DNA of 64,000 nucleotides, from the NCBI RefSeq assembly GCF_035481615.1, contig NZ_JAYKOT010000001.1, positions 372,001-436,000 of the forward strand. The letters run 5' to 3'. Made by a program: the position numbers and the translations under genes. The stretch is from Citroniella saccharovorans. Lineage in GTDB: Bacteria; Bacillota; Clostridia; Tissierellales; Peptoniphilaceae. Below are positions 45,762 through 54,688 of the stretch, piece after piece (the first letter of the stretch is position 1; every line of letters starts with the position of its first letter). Under the pieces are notes generated by a model, which worked only from the letters and a program-made list of their open reading frames with translations, made no database searches and was not told the origin of the DNA.

Positions 45762-46838
45762 ATGGAAAAATTAATAGAAATTTTAAACACCGACATAAAT
45801 AAAAAAATAAAATCCAAATTTCTCTTAAAATTTTTCACTGAATTTTCTGTTCTATTAGATGCAGGACTACCTATTCTCTACTCGCTAGACAATATTAGAA
45901 CAAAAAATAAAAAAGAAAGAGACTTTGTAAGAAGAATTTATAATAGGTTAAATGAAGGGATGAGTCTTTTTACTGCCTTTTCCTATGAAGATATAGAAAA
46001 TAAAGAATATATACTTGCTATGTTAGAATCTGCGGAACTAGGAAGTCCATTAAATGAAGTTTTATCTGAAATAAAAGACTATCTCAAAATAAAACTTGAA
46101 AAAATGAGTAAAACAAAATCAAAACTTATCTACCCAATTATTCTTTTTGTAACATCAATCTTAGTCAGTTTTTTTCTTATTTTAAAAGTTCTCCCTAGCT
46201 TTAGCCAAATGTATGAAAGCATGGGGACAGACCTACCTACATCAACAAAAATAATGATTTCTATATCAGACTTTTTAATAAATAATTGGGTATATATATT
46301 ACTGGCACCGATACTTTTGGTATTATTAATTTTTATATTTAATAGGACATCTAAAACACTTAGACTTATAAACCATAAACTTATCTATAATTTTCCCATA
46401 TATGGAAATATTATTACTATTAGATTATGTTATAATTACTCATTTATAATAAAAAATTTAGCTAAAAGAGATATTAATATATTAAAAATTATAGATTGCT
46501 TAAGGTCCTTAAGTAAAAATTCATACCTTGAAGAAAAATTACTAAATATAAAAGATGATCTTACTAGAGGAGAAAGTCTTAGTAAATCATTTGAAAAAAT
46601 AGAATTTTTACCATCAATATTTATAGAAATGTTGGGGGTTGCTGATAGGTCTGGAAAATTAGACAGTGTAATGGAAAAGTCCTATATTTACTATGAAACT
46701 ATATACCTTAGTTATCTTGAAAGACTAATTACTATATTAGAACCAGTTTTAATTATTTTCATGGCTGGACTAGTTGGATTTATAGTAATATCGGTAGCAA
46801 CACCAATGTTTAATCTTATCGATTATGTAAATTATTAG
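45762..46838 (+). CDS. type IV pilus/type II secretion inner-membrane platform protein (PilC/GspF/ComGB)
   Basis: This 358-residue protein has two GspF domains, each a helical cytoplasmic bundle with membrane helices (LIYPIILFVTSILVSFFLIL; WVYILLAPILLVLLIFIF; ITILEPVLIIFMAGLVGFIV). ILDAGLPI-like start (SVLLDAGLPILYSLDNI) and FIEMLGVADRSGKLD are family signatures. It starts on the base after the ATPase stop. It anchors the assembly ATPase and passes motion to the growing filament. Confidence 0.9.
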   Translation: MEKLIEILNTDINKKIKSKFLLKFFTEFSVLLDAGLPILYSLDNIRTKNKKERDFVRRIYNRLNEGMSLFTAFSYEDIENKEYILAMLESAELGSPLNEVLSEIKDYLKIKLEKMSKTKSKLIYPIILFVTSILVSFFLILKVLPSFSQMYESMGTDLPTSTKIMISISDFLINNWVYILLAPILLVLLIFIFNRTSKTLRLINHKLIYNFPIYGNIITIRLCYNYSFIIKNLAKRDINILKIIDCLRSLSKNSYLEEKLLNIKDDLTRGESLSKSFEKIEFLPSIFIEMLGVADRSGKLDSVMEKSYIYYETIYLSYLERLITILEPVLIIFMAGLVGFIVISVATPMFNLIDYVNY

Positions 46839-46847
46839 GAGGGAAAT

Positions 46848-47234
46848 ATGTTAAAAGAATTTAAAGAGTTTATTATGAAAGGCAATGTAATTGATCTTGC
46901 CGTAGCAGTAGTTATTGGAGCTGCATTTAGTGCAGTTATCAATGCATTAGTAGAGGGAATAATAAATCCAATAATTGGAGCACTCACAGCAGGAATTGCC
47001 CTAGATGGACTTTCAGTAAACATTCTGGGAGTTGAAATGGTTTATGGTGTATTGTTATCAGCAATTATAAAATTTATTATCATTTCATTTGTCCTATTTT
47101 TAATTGTGAAAGCTAACAATAAATTTAAAAAAGAAGAGCCTGCTGAAGTTACTACAAAAACATGCCCATATTGCAAAAGTGAAGTTGACCTTAAAGCCAC
47201 TAGATGTCCTCATTGTACATCTGAATTAAAGTAG
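46848..47234 (+). CDS. mscL: large-conductance mechanosensitive channel with zinc ribbon
   Basis: This 128-residue MscL pentamer subunit opens on sudden osmotic down-shock. It has the N-terminal amphipathic helix, TM1 (VIDLAVAVVIGAAFSAVINALV), TM2 (LLSAIIKFIIISFVLFLIV) and, in place of the usual short charged tail, a four-Cys zinc ribbon (CPYC and CPHC). It starts after AGGAGGG, 9 bases past the pilus platform gene, with its own terminator downstream. Confidence 0.95.
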   Translation: MLKEFKEFIMKGNVIDLAVAVVIGAAFSAVINALVEGIINPIIGALTAGIALDGLSVNILGVEMVYGVLLSAIIKFIIISFVLFLIVKANNKFKKEEPAEVTTKTCPYCKSEVDLKATRCPHCTSELK

Positions 47235-47259
47235 AAAAAAACTTTTAAATCACGAAAAG

Positions 47260-47291
47260 CAAGATAGGAATATTTCCTATCTTGTTTTTTT
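47260..47291 (+). terminator. terminator after mscL
   Basis: CAAGATAGGAA pairs with TTCCTATCTTG, followed by seven Ts. Confidence 0.9.
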
Positions 47292-47505
47292 ATTTTAAAA
47301 CATGGATACTAGAAGAAAAAAATTAAAAATAGAAATATCCTGAGACTATAAAGTAGAAAATAATATTCGAAATTGAAAAATATAAAAAGCTAAGAAGAAC
47401 CTAGTACATACATGAGAGAAAAAGAAATAAAATAAATAATAAATTGTTGGGGAAATATAGTTCATAAAAAAATATAATACATAAGTAAAAATCTTTTAAA
47501 GCAAA

Positions 47506-47547
47506 ATAAAAAGCTGACTTTTAGTTTATATTCTAAGTCAGCTTTTA
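47506..47547 (-). terminator. terminator of putative minus-strand small-peptide unit
   Basis: On the minus strand AAAAGCTGACTT pairs with AAGTCAGCTTTT around a roughly 17-base loop, followed by TATTTT. It begins at the stop codon of a 14-residue open frame. Confidence 0.75.
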
Positions 47548-47589
47548 TCCTTTTATGCTATTCTCGTGTAAGTGTTTAGGTTCAATCAT
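47545..47589 (-). CDS. possible 14-residue peptide
   Basis: ATG at 47589 opens MIEPKHLHENSIKG and stops directly in a terminator hairpin. AAAGGAG lies 7 bases upstream, an ideal site. Nothing in known families is recognised. Support is only the site, spacing and terminator, so it could be a chance frame inside an untranslated RNA. Confidence 0.3.
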   Translation of the reverse strand: MIEPKHLHENSIKG

Positions 47590-47613
47590 TTATATTCTCC
47601 TTTCAAAACTTAT

Positions 47614-47646
47614 CTAAATTTCTTTCAAATACCTTATTTTTTTCAT
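47614..47646 (-). CDS. possible 10-residue leader peptide
   Basis: ATG at 47646 opens MKKIRYLKEI and stops 24 bases before the next tiny frame. GGAGG lies 10 bases upstream. It could be a leader peptide or chance; the paired arrangement with the next frame makes chance less likely. Confidence 0.25.
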   Translation of the reverse strand: MKKIRYLKEI

Positions 47647-47680
47647 CTAAGAAAAACCTCCGTTAATAACTGATAAAATA

Positions 47681-47703
47681 TTTATCAATTAATAATTGAT
47701 AAA
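47681..47703. promoter_or_regulatory. 23-bp perfect palindrome, possible operator
   Basis: TTTATCAATTA, one centre base, then TAATTGATAAA. A second, imperfect TGATAAA/TTTATCA palindrome overlaps at 47671-47687. It lies just upstream of the putative minus-strand peptide unit and overlaps the place where its promoter should be (TTGAGA at 47711-47716), so a repressor site is plausible. Confidence 0.45.
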
Positions 47704-48333
47704 AATAAATTCTCAATTAATATTCATACAATCTATATTAAAAATATTTTCCTTTTTTCATTCAAAGGAAATATTATTTCTCATTGGTATAAATTTTAAT
47801 ATTTACTTGTAATAAGAATAACTTTTGCTAATTTCTGCGACTTTAACATTCATTTGCCTTTTTTGTGGCCTAATTGAAATTCTTCTGAAAAGTTTAATTC
47901 TTAATTTAAAATTAACGAGAATAGCTTGTCAAGGTTCATAAAACTTAACTACCATAGTAAATTATTAAGTTTGTATTATATATATACCCAGGAGTTTTGA
48001 TTCTAAACATAAAAATAAAAAAAAGAAAACTTTTTTTTCTAAAAGTTACAAAAAAGTTACAGAAAAAGTATCAAAACAAGCCATTTGATAGAAATAATAA
48101 AATAAAAAAAATTTTTAGGTAAATCGTTTTTACAAACTTATATTAAATATAAAAATTATACTAACTTTAAACAAAAGGGGTCTTTTTCCTTGATAAATTT
48201 AATATATTTGGTATAATAAAGTTAAGTCATACAAGGTGTGATTTATATTTTTTTAATATCTGATTTACCCAGAAAAACTACATTGATATTTAAAATTCTA
48301 TTTTATTAATATTTACAAAATTTATATCTTTAG

Positions 48334-48362
48334 TTGACAACATATACTGGTTGTGATATTAT
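48334..48362 (+). promoter_or_regulatory. consensus sigma-A promoter before thioredoxin-like lipoprotein
   Basis: TTGACA (48334-48339) and TATTAT (48357-48362) are separated by 17 bases. The transcript may also run on into the opp operon. Confidence 0.8.
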
Positions 48363-48427
48363 AAGAAAAATAAATTTTACCTTTAGTAAAATTATTTTAA
48401 TCACATCAACCTGGGAGAATCACAGAT

Positions 48428-48910
48428 ATGAAAAAAAATATACTTTTAGTTTTTTTACTAACTATTGGTTTACTAGCTTCTTGCAACAAAGAAGATAAAA
48501 CCATAGACAAAAAAACTAATGAAGAGGTTACAGCTTCTTCCCAGTCGGAAAAAGACCATGTAAGCGAAGAGGTCTATCTTGAGAATATTAAATCTTTTGA
48601 AAAAGTTTCTATGAAAGATATTAATAGTAAAAAAGATAGCGAAAACTTTTATCTTTACATGGGAAGGGAAACTTGTCCATACTGTAGAGACATTTCAGCG
48701 GTATTGAAAGAAATAAAAGAAGAAAAAAATTTAAAAATTTATTACATTGATACATCTGAAGATGATGAGGAGCTTGATAAATTTATTAAAGATACTTCTT
48801 TAGAGTATATACCAGCTTTCTATAGTAACAAGGACGGGGTTCTCAATAAGTTAGAGGTTAATAGTCCTTACTTAAAAGAAGATATCCTTAAACTTATTGA
48901 GAATAATTAA
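48428..48910 (+). CDS. thioredoxin-fold lipoprotein (CPYC)
   Basis: This 160-residue protein has a lipoprotein signal peptide (lipobox LLASC), a charged linker and a thioredoxin fold with active site ETCPYCRD and a cis-proline segment (EYIPAFY). It is probably a membrane-anchored thiol-disulfide oxidoreductase acting outside the cell; similar proteins accompany bacteriocin and surface-protein systems, but no such partner is adjacent. It lies 52 bases before oppA on the same strand. Confidence 0.8.
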   Translation: MKKNILLVFLLTIGLLASCNKEDKTIDKKTNEEVTASSQSEKDHVSEEVYLENIKSFEKVSMKDINSKKDSENFYLYMGRETCPYCRDISAVLKEIKEEKNLKIYYIDTSEDDEELDKFIKDTSLEYIPAFYSNKDGVLNKLEVNSPYLKEDILKLIENN

Positions 48911-48962
48911 TTGGTATATGATTTAATCATATAAAACATATTTTAAAGGGGGAAACAAAAAA

Positions 48963-51053
48963 ATGAATAAGAAAAAAGTTATAGCTTTGCTACTTGCATT
49001 TGCTATGATGATTCCTGTTTTCTTAACTGCCTGCAATAAGGAAACCGATAAGAAACCAGATGATAAGCAAACTACAACTAACACAGAAAACACTGATGAT
49101 ACAGCTAACAATGGAGAAGAAACTCCAGATGGCGAAGATAATAAAGAAGTTGATCCTTCTCAAATGAAGATTTCTAAGCTTGATGAACTTAACGTAGCTT
49201 CTGCAACCCAAGTTGCAACTTATGACTATGTACTTTCATCAAAAACTTCTGACCATGAAATCAATGCTAACTTAGTTGACGGCTTACTAGAAACAGATAC
49301 TAATGGTAAATTAAAACCTTGTCTTGCAGAAAGCTATGAGTCAAACGAAGACAAAACTGTTTGGACATTTAAAATTAGACAAGGTGTAAATTGGGTAGAT
49401 GCTGATGAAAACGAAGAAGGCACTTTAACAGCTGAAGACTTCGTAACAGGCGTTAGACATGGTGCTGAATTTAAATCTGAAACATCTTGGTTACTACAAG
49501 ATATTATCAAAGGATATTCAGATTATTTAAAATCTGACTTCTCAGATGAAGAATGGGAAAAAGTTGGAGTTAAAGCTCTTAGTGAAGATACACTTGAATT
49601 TACTCTTGAAAAACCAACACCTTTCTTCCCTTCAATGACTACTTATACAGTTTTATATCCAATTAGTAGAAATTTCCTTGAAGGAAAAGGCCCTGGATGT
49701 GCATTAGGATCTCCTGACCCTGAAAATTGTTCATTTGGTGCTCTTCAAAATGATGCTATCCTATACAATGGTGGATACATTATGGAAGAAAATACTGCAA
49801 AATCAAGAATCGTTATGAAAGCTAACCCTTCATACTGGGATAAAGACAATGTATTCTTAAAGAAAGTAACTTATATATATGATGATGGTTCAGACCCATA
49901 TTCAGTAATTAAAGGATTTGAAAGTGGTCTTTATCCTCAAGCTGCTTTAAGTGCTACTTGGGAAGACTATGATAAATATCTAGACAAATATAAAGATTAC
50001 GCTTACTTCAACCTTCCAAATGCGTATGCTTTCGGAATTGTATTTAACTTTAATAGACAAACCTTTGATGAAACAAATTATGCTAGTGATGAAGAAGCTA
50101 GAGAAAACACTCACAAGGCTATTTTAAGTGAAAACTTTAGAAAAGCTTTAAGAGCAGCTTATGATGCTAAGGCAGCTCTAGCAGTTACTGCTCCAGAAGC
50201 TCTTGCAGCAGAAACTCTAAGAAATGTTAACAACTTCCCAGAAGCTGGTAACCTATCAGATGGAACAACATACTACGAAAATGTTTCTAAGCAATATGAA
50301 GAAATGACAGGCGAAAAAGTTGACCTAAACGATGGACAAGATCCATGGTTATCAAAAGAAAAGGCTCTAGAATTTATAGCTAAAGCTGAAGAAGAAGGAA
50401 TTAAATTCCCAGTTAAACTAGATATGTTAGTTCTTCAAACATCAGACTCTCTTGTTAAAAAAGGTCAATCTATGAAAAAATCTATCGAAGAAAATACTGA
50501 TGGAAAAATCATAATTGAACTTGTTATGAGAGATAAAGATACTGTTGAAAGTATAGCTTATAGAAATGGTGACCCAGCTAAAGCTGACTATGATATTTCA
50601 ACATTCACTGGATGGGGACCTGACTATGCTGACCCTAAATCTTTCGTAGATATTTATTCAGCTACTACAGGTAACTATATGATAAATTGTGGTCTTGGAA
50701 CTGAAGATGAAGAAGGTAATGTAGAAGATCAAGACATTAAAGAACAAGTTGGAATAATGGAATATGAAAAATACTATAGAGAAGCAGATAAAGAAACTTC
50801 TGATATGGACAAGAGATATACACTATTTGCTAAAGCAGATGCTTGTCTAATCAAACATGCTTTCTATATCCCAACATCTCAACAAACAAGAGGACAAGTA
50901 GTATCTCACTACGTTCCATTCTCTCAACTATACTCTCCTTGGGGAGCATCTCAATTAAAATTCAAGTCACTTCAACTTCAAGAAAATATAGTTACAGCTG
51001 AAGAAAGACAAGCTGCATACGAAAAATTTGAAGAAGCAAAGAAAGCAAATTAA
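48963..51053 (+). CDS. oppA: oligopeptide ABC transporter substrate-binding lipoprotein (AmiA/OppA)
   Basis: This 696-residue family 5 solute-binding protein has a lipobox (FLTAC, Cys near 21), a long acidic Thr/Asn-rich tether and the SBP_bac_5 fold: VDGLLETDTNGKLKPCLAESYE, WTFKIRQGVNWVDADENE and later KGFESGLYPQAAL. The size matches streptococcal AmiA/AliA rather than enteric OppA. Codon use is biased toward well-translated codons, fitting high expression. AAAGGGGG precedes the start; a terminator-like hairpin separates it from oppB. Confidence 0.92.
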   Translation: MNKKKVIALLLAFAMMIPVFLTACNKETDKKPDDKQTTTNTENTDDTANNGEETPDGEDNKEVDPSQMKISKLDELNVASATQVATYDYVLSSKTSDHEINANLVDGLLETDTNGKLKPCLAESYESNEDKTVWTFKIRQGVNWVDADENEEGTLTAEDFVTGVRHGAEFKSETSWLLQDIIKGYSDYLKSDFSDEEWEKVGVKALSEDTLEFTLEKPTPFFPSMTTYTVLYPISRNFLEGKGPGCALGSPDPENCSFGALQNDAILYNGGYIMEENTAKSRIVMKANPSYWDKDNVFLKKVTYIYDDGSDPYSVIKGFESGLYPQAALSATWEDYDKYLDKYKDYAYFNLPNAYAFGIVFNFNRQTFDETNYASDEEARENTHKAILSENFRKALRAAYDAKAALAVTAPEALAAETLRNVNNFPEAGNLSDGTTYYENVSKQYEEMTGEKVDLNDGQDPWLSKEKALEFIAKAEEEGIKFPVKLDMLVLQTSDSLVKKGQSMKKSIEENTDGKIIIELVMRDKDTVESIAYRNGDPAKADYDISTFTGWGPDYADPKSFVDIYSATTGNYMINCGLGTEDEEGNVEDQDIKEQVGIMEYEKYYREADKETSDMDKRYTLFAKADACLIKHAFYIPTSQQTRGQVVSHYVPFSQLYSPWGASQLKFKSLQLQENIVTAEERQAAYEKFEEAKKAN

Positions 51054-51065
51054 TTAGATTAACAA

Positions 51066-51100
51066 AAGGGGTTGGGTTGAAACCCAACCCCTTATTTTTT
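51066..51100 (+). terminator. attenuator between oppA and oppB
   Basis: AAGGGGTTGGGTT pairs perfectly with AACCCAACCCCTT and is followed by ATTTTTT. Partial read-through would give more binding protein than permease. Confidence 0.85.
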
Positions 51101-51122
51101 AATATTTATGGGGGCATAGACG

Positions 51123-52607
51123 GTGAAAAAATATATATTAACCAGATTAGTAAAATCAATTATTTCGATTTTAATAGTTGTTTCCATAGTTGTAATAATG
51201 GTTTATAAACTTGTACCTATTTCAAAAGTTTTTGAAAATGATGATGCTTATAGAAAATTAAAGGCTAATCAAAAAGATGTATATAGCTGGACAAAGCTAA
51301 AACAATTAGGCTATCTTGATTATTACAATATGGCGGAAATGGCTCAAAAATATTCAGAAAATCCTAAAGAAGCAGTAGAAATTGGTTCTGAAGAAAATAA
51401 AAGATTACTTAGCGAAATGGAAAAAAAGGGCTATACTGTAAAAACATTAGACAAAAATGATAAGTTAAGAGGTTCTGTAGTAGCTATCAAATACTACAAT
51501 AGCCTAGAGTTAATTGGTGGATTTTTCAAGAGATTAATAAGCGTTGACAATAAAAATGCTATTCAAGATGAAAATAATCCAGATATGGAAAGAAAATACT
51601 ATTGGGGAAAAACTCAAAATGGACTTGTTGCTCTTCAATGTGAAGGCTGTAAATTTAAAAATCAACTATATTTTAATGGTAGTTTCCCATTTATACACCA
51701 AAATAAATTTAGATTAAATTTTGGTGAATCTTTCCCTATGCACAAAGGTATCATGACTCTTGATGTTATTGGCAAAGGGCAAGGATCTGCTAAAAAAATT
51801 GATCAAAAATTCCCAACAGGTTATGAGGGAAAAGAAGCTGACAATCAATATTCAAGACAGTATAAATACAAGCTTACAAAAGCTGAAGAGAAAAAATATG
51901 GAGATAATTACGCGGATGTAGAAAAGAGATTCGATTCTCCATCTATGATAGGTACTTCATATTTATTTGGTATATGCTCACTTATCCTAACATATTTATT
52001 TGCACTACCATTTGGGGTTGCAATGGCAAGAAATAAGGGGAAATTTATAGATAAACTTGGAATTGTTTATATTAACCTTTTAATTGCTGTACCATCTTTG
52101 GCATTTATTTTCTTTATGAAATATTTGGGTAATAACATTGGACTTCCAGATAAATTTGCTCAATTGGGATTTGGTGATATAAGATCATATATTTTGCCAA
52201 TTGTTATATTAGCACTTTTATCAACTCCATCTCTAATGATGTGGATAAGACGTTATATGGTAGACCAACAAAATGCAGATTATGTAAAATTTGCTAAAGC
52301 TAAAGGTTTAACTAAAAGAGAAATTTCTAAAAATCATATCTTAAAGAATGCTATTATTCCAATTGTAAATGGTATTCCAGGTTCTATTATTTTAGCAATT
52401 TCTGGAGCCGTAATAACTGAGTCTATATTTGCTATTCCTGGAATGGGTAAAATGCTTCCAGACTCTATTAAGGCTGCTAACAACAACATGGTAATTACTT
52501 TAACATTTATTTTTACAACACTATCCGTTTTCTCTGTATTCTTAGGAGACTTACTTATGACTAAAGTTGATCCAAGAATCTCATTAAATGTAAAGGAAGG
52601 AGAATAA
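51123..52607 (+). CDS. oppB: oligopeptide ABC transporter permease (AmiC/OppB)
   Basis: This 494-residue permease has the first membrane helix at 8-28, then an extracytoplasmic insert of about 240 residues, then the core of five helices (ILTYLFALPFGVAMARNKG; IVYINLLIAVPSLAFIFFM; YILPIVILALLS) with the EAA loop (FAKAKGLTKREISKNHILKNA). The large insert is the hallmark of AmiC-type rather than enteric OppB (about 300 residues). It starts with GTG after GGGGGCATAGAC. Confidence 0.92.
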   Translation: MKKYILTRLVKSIISILIVVSIVVIMVYKLVPISKVFENDDAYRKLKANQKDVYSWTKLKQLGYLDYYNMAEMAQKYSENPKEAVEIGSEENKRLLSEMEKKGYTVKTLDKNDKLRGSVVAIKYYNSLELIGGFFKRLISVDNKNAIQDENNPDMERKYYWGKTQNGLVALQCEGCKFKNQLYFNGSFPFIHQNKFRLNFGESFPMHKGIMTLDVIGKGQGSAKKIDQKFPTGYEGKEADNQYSRQYKYKLTKAEEKKYGDNYADVEKRFDSPSMIGTSYLFGICSLILTYLFALPFGVAMARNKGKFIDKLGIVYINLLIAVPSLAFIFFMKYLGNNIGLPDKFAQLGFGDIRSYILPIVILALLSTPSLMMWIRRYMVDQQNADYVKFAKAKGLTKREISKNHILKNAIIPIVNGIPGSIILAISGAVITESIFAIPGMGKMLPDSIKAANNNMVITLTFIFTTLSVFSVFLGDLLMTKVDPRISLNVKEGE

Positions 52608-52608
52608 T

Positions 52609-53544
52609 ATGACTGAAAAGAATATTCCAAGCGATCTATTCGTTCCTTATAAAGTTGATGATAGTGAATCAGAAAAAATTGCAGCACCAAAATATTCTTA
52701 TTGGGGAAGTGTATTTAAAAGATTTTTCTCATCAAAAACAGCTATTATCATGCTCATAGTATTCTCTTTTGTAGTTGTTATGAGTATTGTTCACCCGATT
52801 ATTTCTGGATACAATCACATGAACATAGCAAATATCAATGATAAATCTAAATGGTTTTTAAGACCTAGCCTTGCCCATCCTTTTGGTACAGATGATGTTG
52901 GTAGAGATCTTTTCTCACTTGTATGGTCAGGGGCAAGAACTTCTCTATTTATTGCTTTTACAGCTACAGTTATTGAAATTGTAATTGGAGTAATTGTAGG
53001 TATGTTCTGGGGCTTTTCTAAAAAAGTGGACGTTGTTATGATTGAAGTTTATAACATCATAGCAAATGTTCCTTTTACCTTAATAGTTATGGTATTATCT
53101 TTTGCACTTGGTGCAGGGGTTTGGCAGCTAATTTTTGCCCTATCTTGTACAAACTGGATTTTTACAGCTTATTTCATTCGTGTCCAAGTAATGATAATTA
53201 GAGATAGAGAATACAATTTAGCTTCAAAAAACTTAGGTTCATCTACCTCTAAAATTATTAAGAATAATATTTTACCATATTTGATTTCTGTACTTGTAAC
53301 AATAATTTCAAGAGACGTTCCAAGTTTTATTTCTTACGAAGTATTCCTTGGATATATAGGTGTAGGTTTAACTGAAGAAGTTGCATCATTAGGTAGAGTT
53401 GTTCAACAATCTTCTAAGTTCATGCAATCAGCTCCTTATCTATTTGTAATTCCTGTATTTGTAACAGCACTTATATCAGTTTCTTTATATATAGTAGGTC
53501 AAACTCTAGCTGATGCGAGTGACCCTAGAAACCACATGATATAG
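52609..53544 (+). CDS. oppC: oligopeptide ABC transporter permease (AmiD/OppC)
   Basis: This 311-residue inner-membrane permease has a cytoplasmic N-terminus, an N-terminal helix (AIIMLIVFSFVVVMSIV), HPFGTDDVGRDLFSLVWSGARTS and the EAA motif (LASKNLGSSTSKIIKNNILP). It starts one base after the oppB stop and precedes oppD by 10 bases. With OppB it forms the peptide channel. Confidence 0.93.
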   Translation: MTEKNIPSDLFVPYKVDDSESEKIAAPKYSYWGSVFKRFFSSKTAIIMLIVFSFVVVMSIVHPIISGYNHMNIANINDKSKWFLRPSLAHPFGTDDVGRDLFSLVWSGARTSLFIAFTATVIEIVIGVIVGMFWGFSKKVDVVMIEVYNIIANVPFTLIVMVLSFALGAGVWQLIFALSCTNWIFTAYFIRVQVMIIRDREYNLASKNLGSSTSKIIKNNILPYLISVLVTIISRDVPSFISYEVFLGYIGVGLTEEVASLGRVVQQSSKFMQSAPYLFVIPVFVTALISVSLYIVGQTLADASDPRNHMI

Positions 53545-53554
53545 GAGGAAAATT

Positions 53555-54688
53555 ATGGTAGATAATAAAAAAAATAATAGTCAAGTTGTCAATCCATTCT
53601 CTGAAAATCATGCAGAAATAGGTTCAGACACAATACTTGCTGTTAGAGACTTAGTAGTAAAATTTAAAGTTAGGGATAGAGAGCTTACAGCCATTAGAAA
53701 TATTTCAATGGATTTCAAAAAGGGAAAAGTTGTTGCAATAGTTGGAGAATCAGGTTCAGGTAAATCTGTATTTACTAAGACTTTTACTGGAATGCTTGAA
53801 ATAAATGGTAGGGTTGATCAAGGTGAAATTTGGTTTGAAGGAAAGGATATAGCTAAGTATAAAACTGATAAAGAATGGCTTGATATTCGCGGAAATAAAA
53901 TTGCTACAATTTTCCAAGACCCTATGACATCTTTAAACCCAGTTAGAACTATTGGATATCAAATATCTGAAGTTATTGTAAAGCATCAAAAGAAATCAAA
54001 ACAAGAAGCTAAGCAATTAGCTATAGAATTAATGACTCGTGTTGGTATTCCTGAAGCAGAAAAAAGATATGACGAATATCCATTTATGTATTCAGGTGGT
54101 ATGAGACAAAGAATAGTTATAGCAATAGCACTTGCTTGTAGACCAAAGATTCTTATTTGTGATGAGCCAACTACTGCTCTTGATGTAACTATTCAAGCTC
54201 AAATTATTGCTCTTATTAAGGAGCTTTCTGAAGAATATGATTTTACAACAATATATATTACACATGACCTTGGCGTAGTTGCCAATGTTGCTGATATTGT
54301 AGCTGTAATGTATGCTGGTCAAATTATAGAATATGGAGAAATAGAAGAGGTATTCTATGATCCAAGACACCCATATACATGGGGACTACTTTCATCTCTT
54401 CCACAATTAGGAGAAAAAGATGAAGATTTATTTGCAATAAAGGGTACACCTCCATCACTATTCCAAGAAATAAAGGGAGATGCATTTGCTCAAAGAAGTG
54501 AGTACTCTTTGAAAGTTGATTTTGAATATGAACCGCCAATGTTTAAGGTAACTGATACGCACTATGCAAAAACTTGGCTCTTAGATGAAAGAGCACCAAA
54601 ATTTGAAAAACCAAGGGCTATTCAAAATCTTCATGAAAAGATGGTAGCTCTTACATCTAAAGGAGGAATCTACAGTGACAGATCCTAA
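53555..54688 (+). CDS. oppD: oligopeptide ABC transporter ATP-binding protein (AmiE/OppD)
   Basis: This 377-residue ATPase has Walker A GESGSGKS, Q-loop IFQDPMTSLNP, signature YSGGMRQRIVIA, Walker B ILICDEPTTALD and a normal H-loop ITHDLGVV. The C-terminal oligopeptide-transporter domain is present (RHPYTWGLLSSLPQ, GTPPSLFQE), though without the usual iron-sulfur-binding Cys residues. It overlaps oppF by 14 bases. Confidence 0.93.
   Translation: MVDNKKNNSQVVNPFSENHAEIGSDTILAVRDLVVKFKVRDRELTAIRNISMDFKKGKVVAIVGESGSGKSVFTKTFTGMLEINGRVDQGEIWFEGKDIAKYKTDKEWLDIRGNKIATIFQDPMTSLNPVRTIGYQISEVIVKHQKKSKQEAKQLAIELMTRVGIPEAEKRYDEYPFMYSGGMRQRIVIAIALACRPKILICDEPTTALDVTIQAQIIALIKELSEEYDFTTIYITHDLGVVANVADIVAVMYAGQIIEYGEIEEVFYDPRHPYTWGLLSSLPQLGEKDEDLFAIKGTPPSLFQEIKGDAFAQRSEYSLKVDFEYEPPMFKVTDTHYAKTWLLDERAPKFEKPRAIQNLHEKMVALTSKGGIYSDRS

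Larger units (their letters stand above)
47292..48333. other. about 1 kb of intergenic sequence, very AT-rich
   Basis: There is no long open frame on either strand. The only organised part is a minus-strand unit at 47506-47720: a terminator, two very short open frames each with a good ribosome binding site, and a palindrome. The rest (47720-48333) shows scattered short frames but nothing I can support. Confidence 0.5.

Noticed and set aside
47820..47960. Further tiny minus-strand frames (for example MNVKVAEISKSYSYYK)
   Set aside because: They lack good ribosome binding sites or contain stops when extended; nothing separates them from chance in AT-rich DNA.
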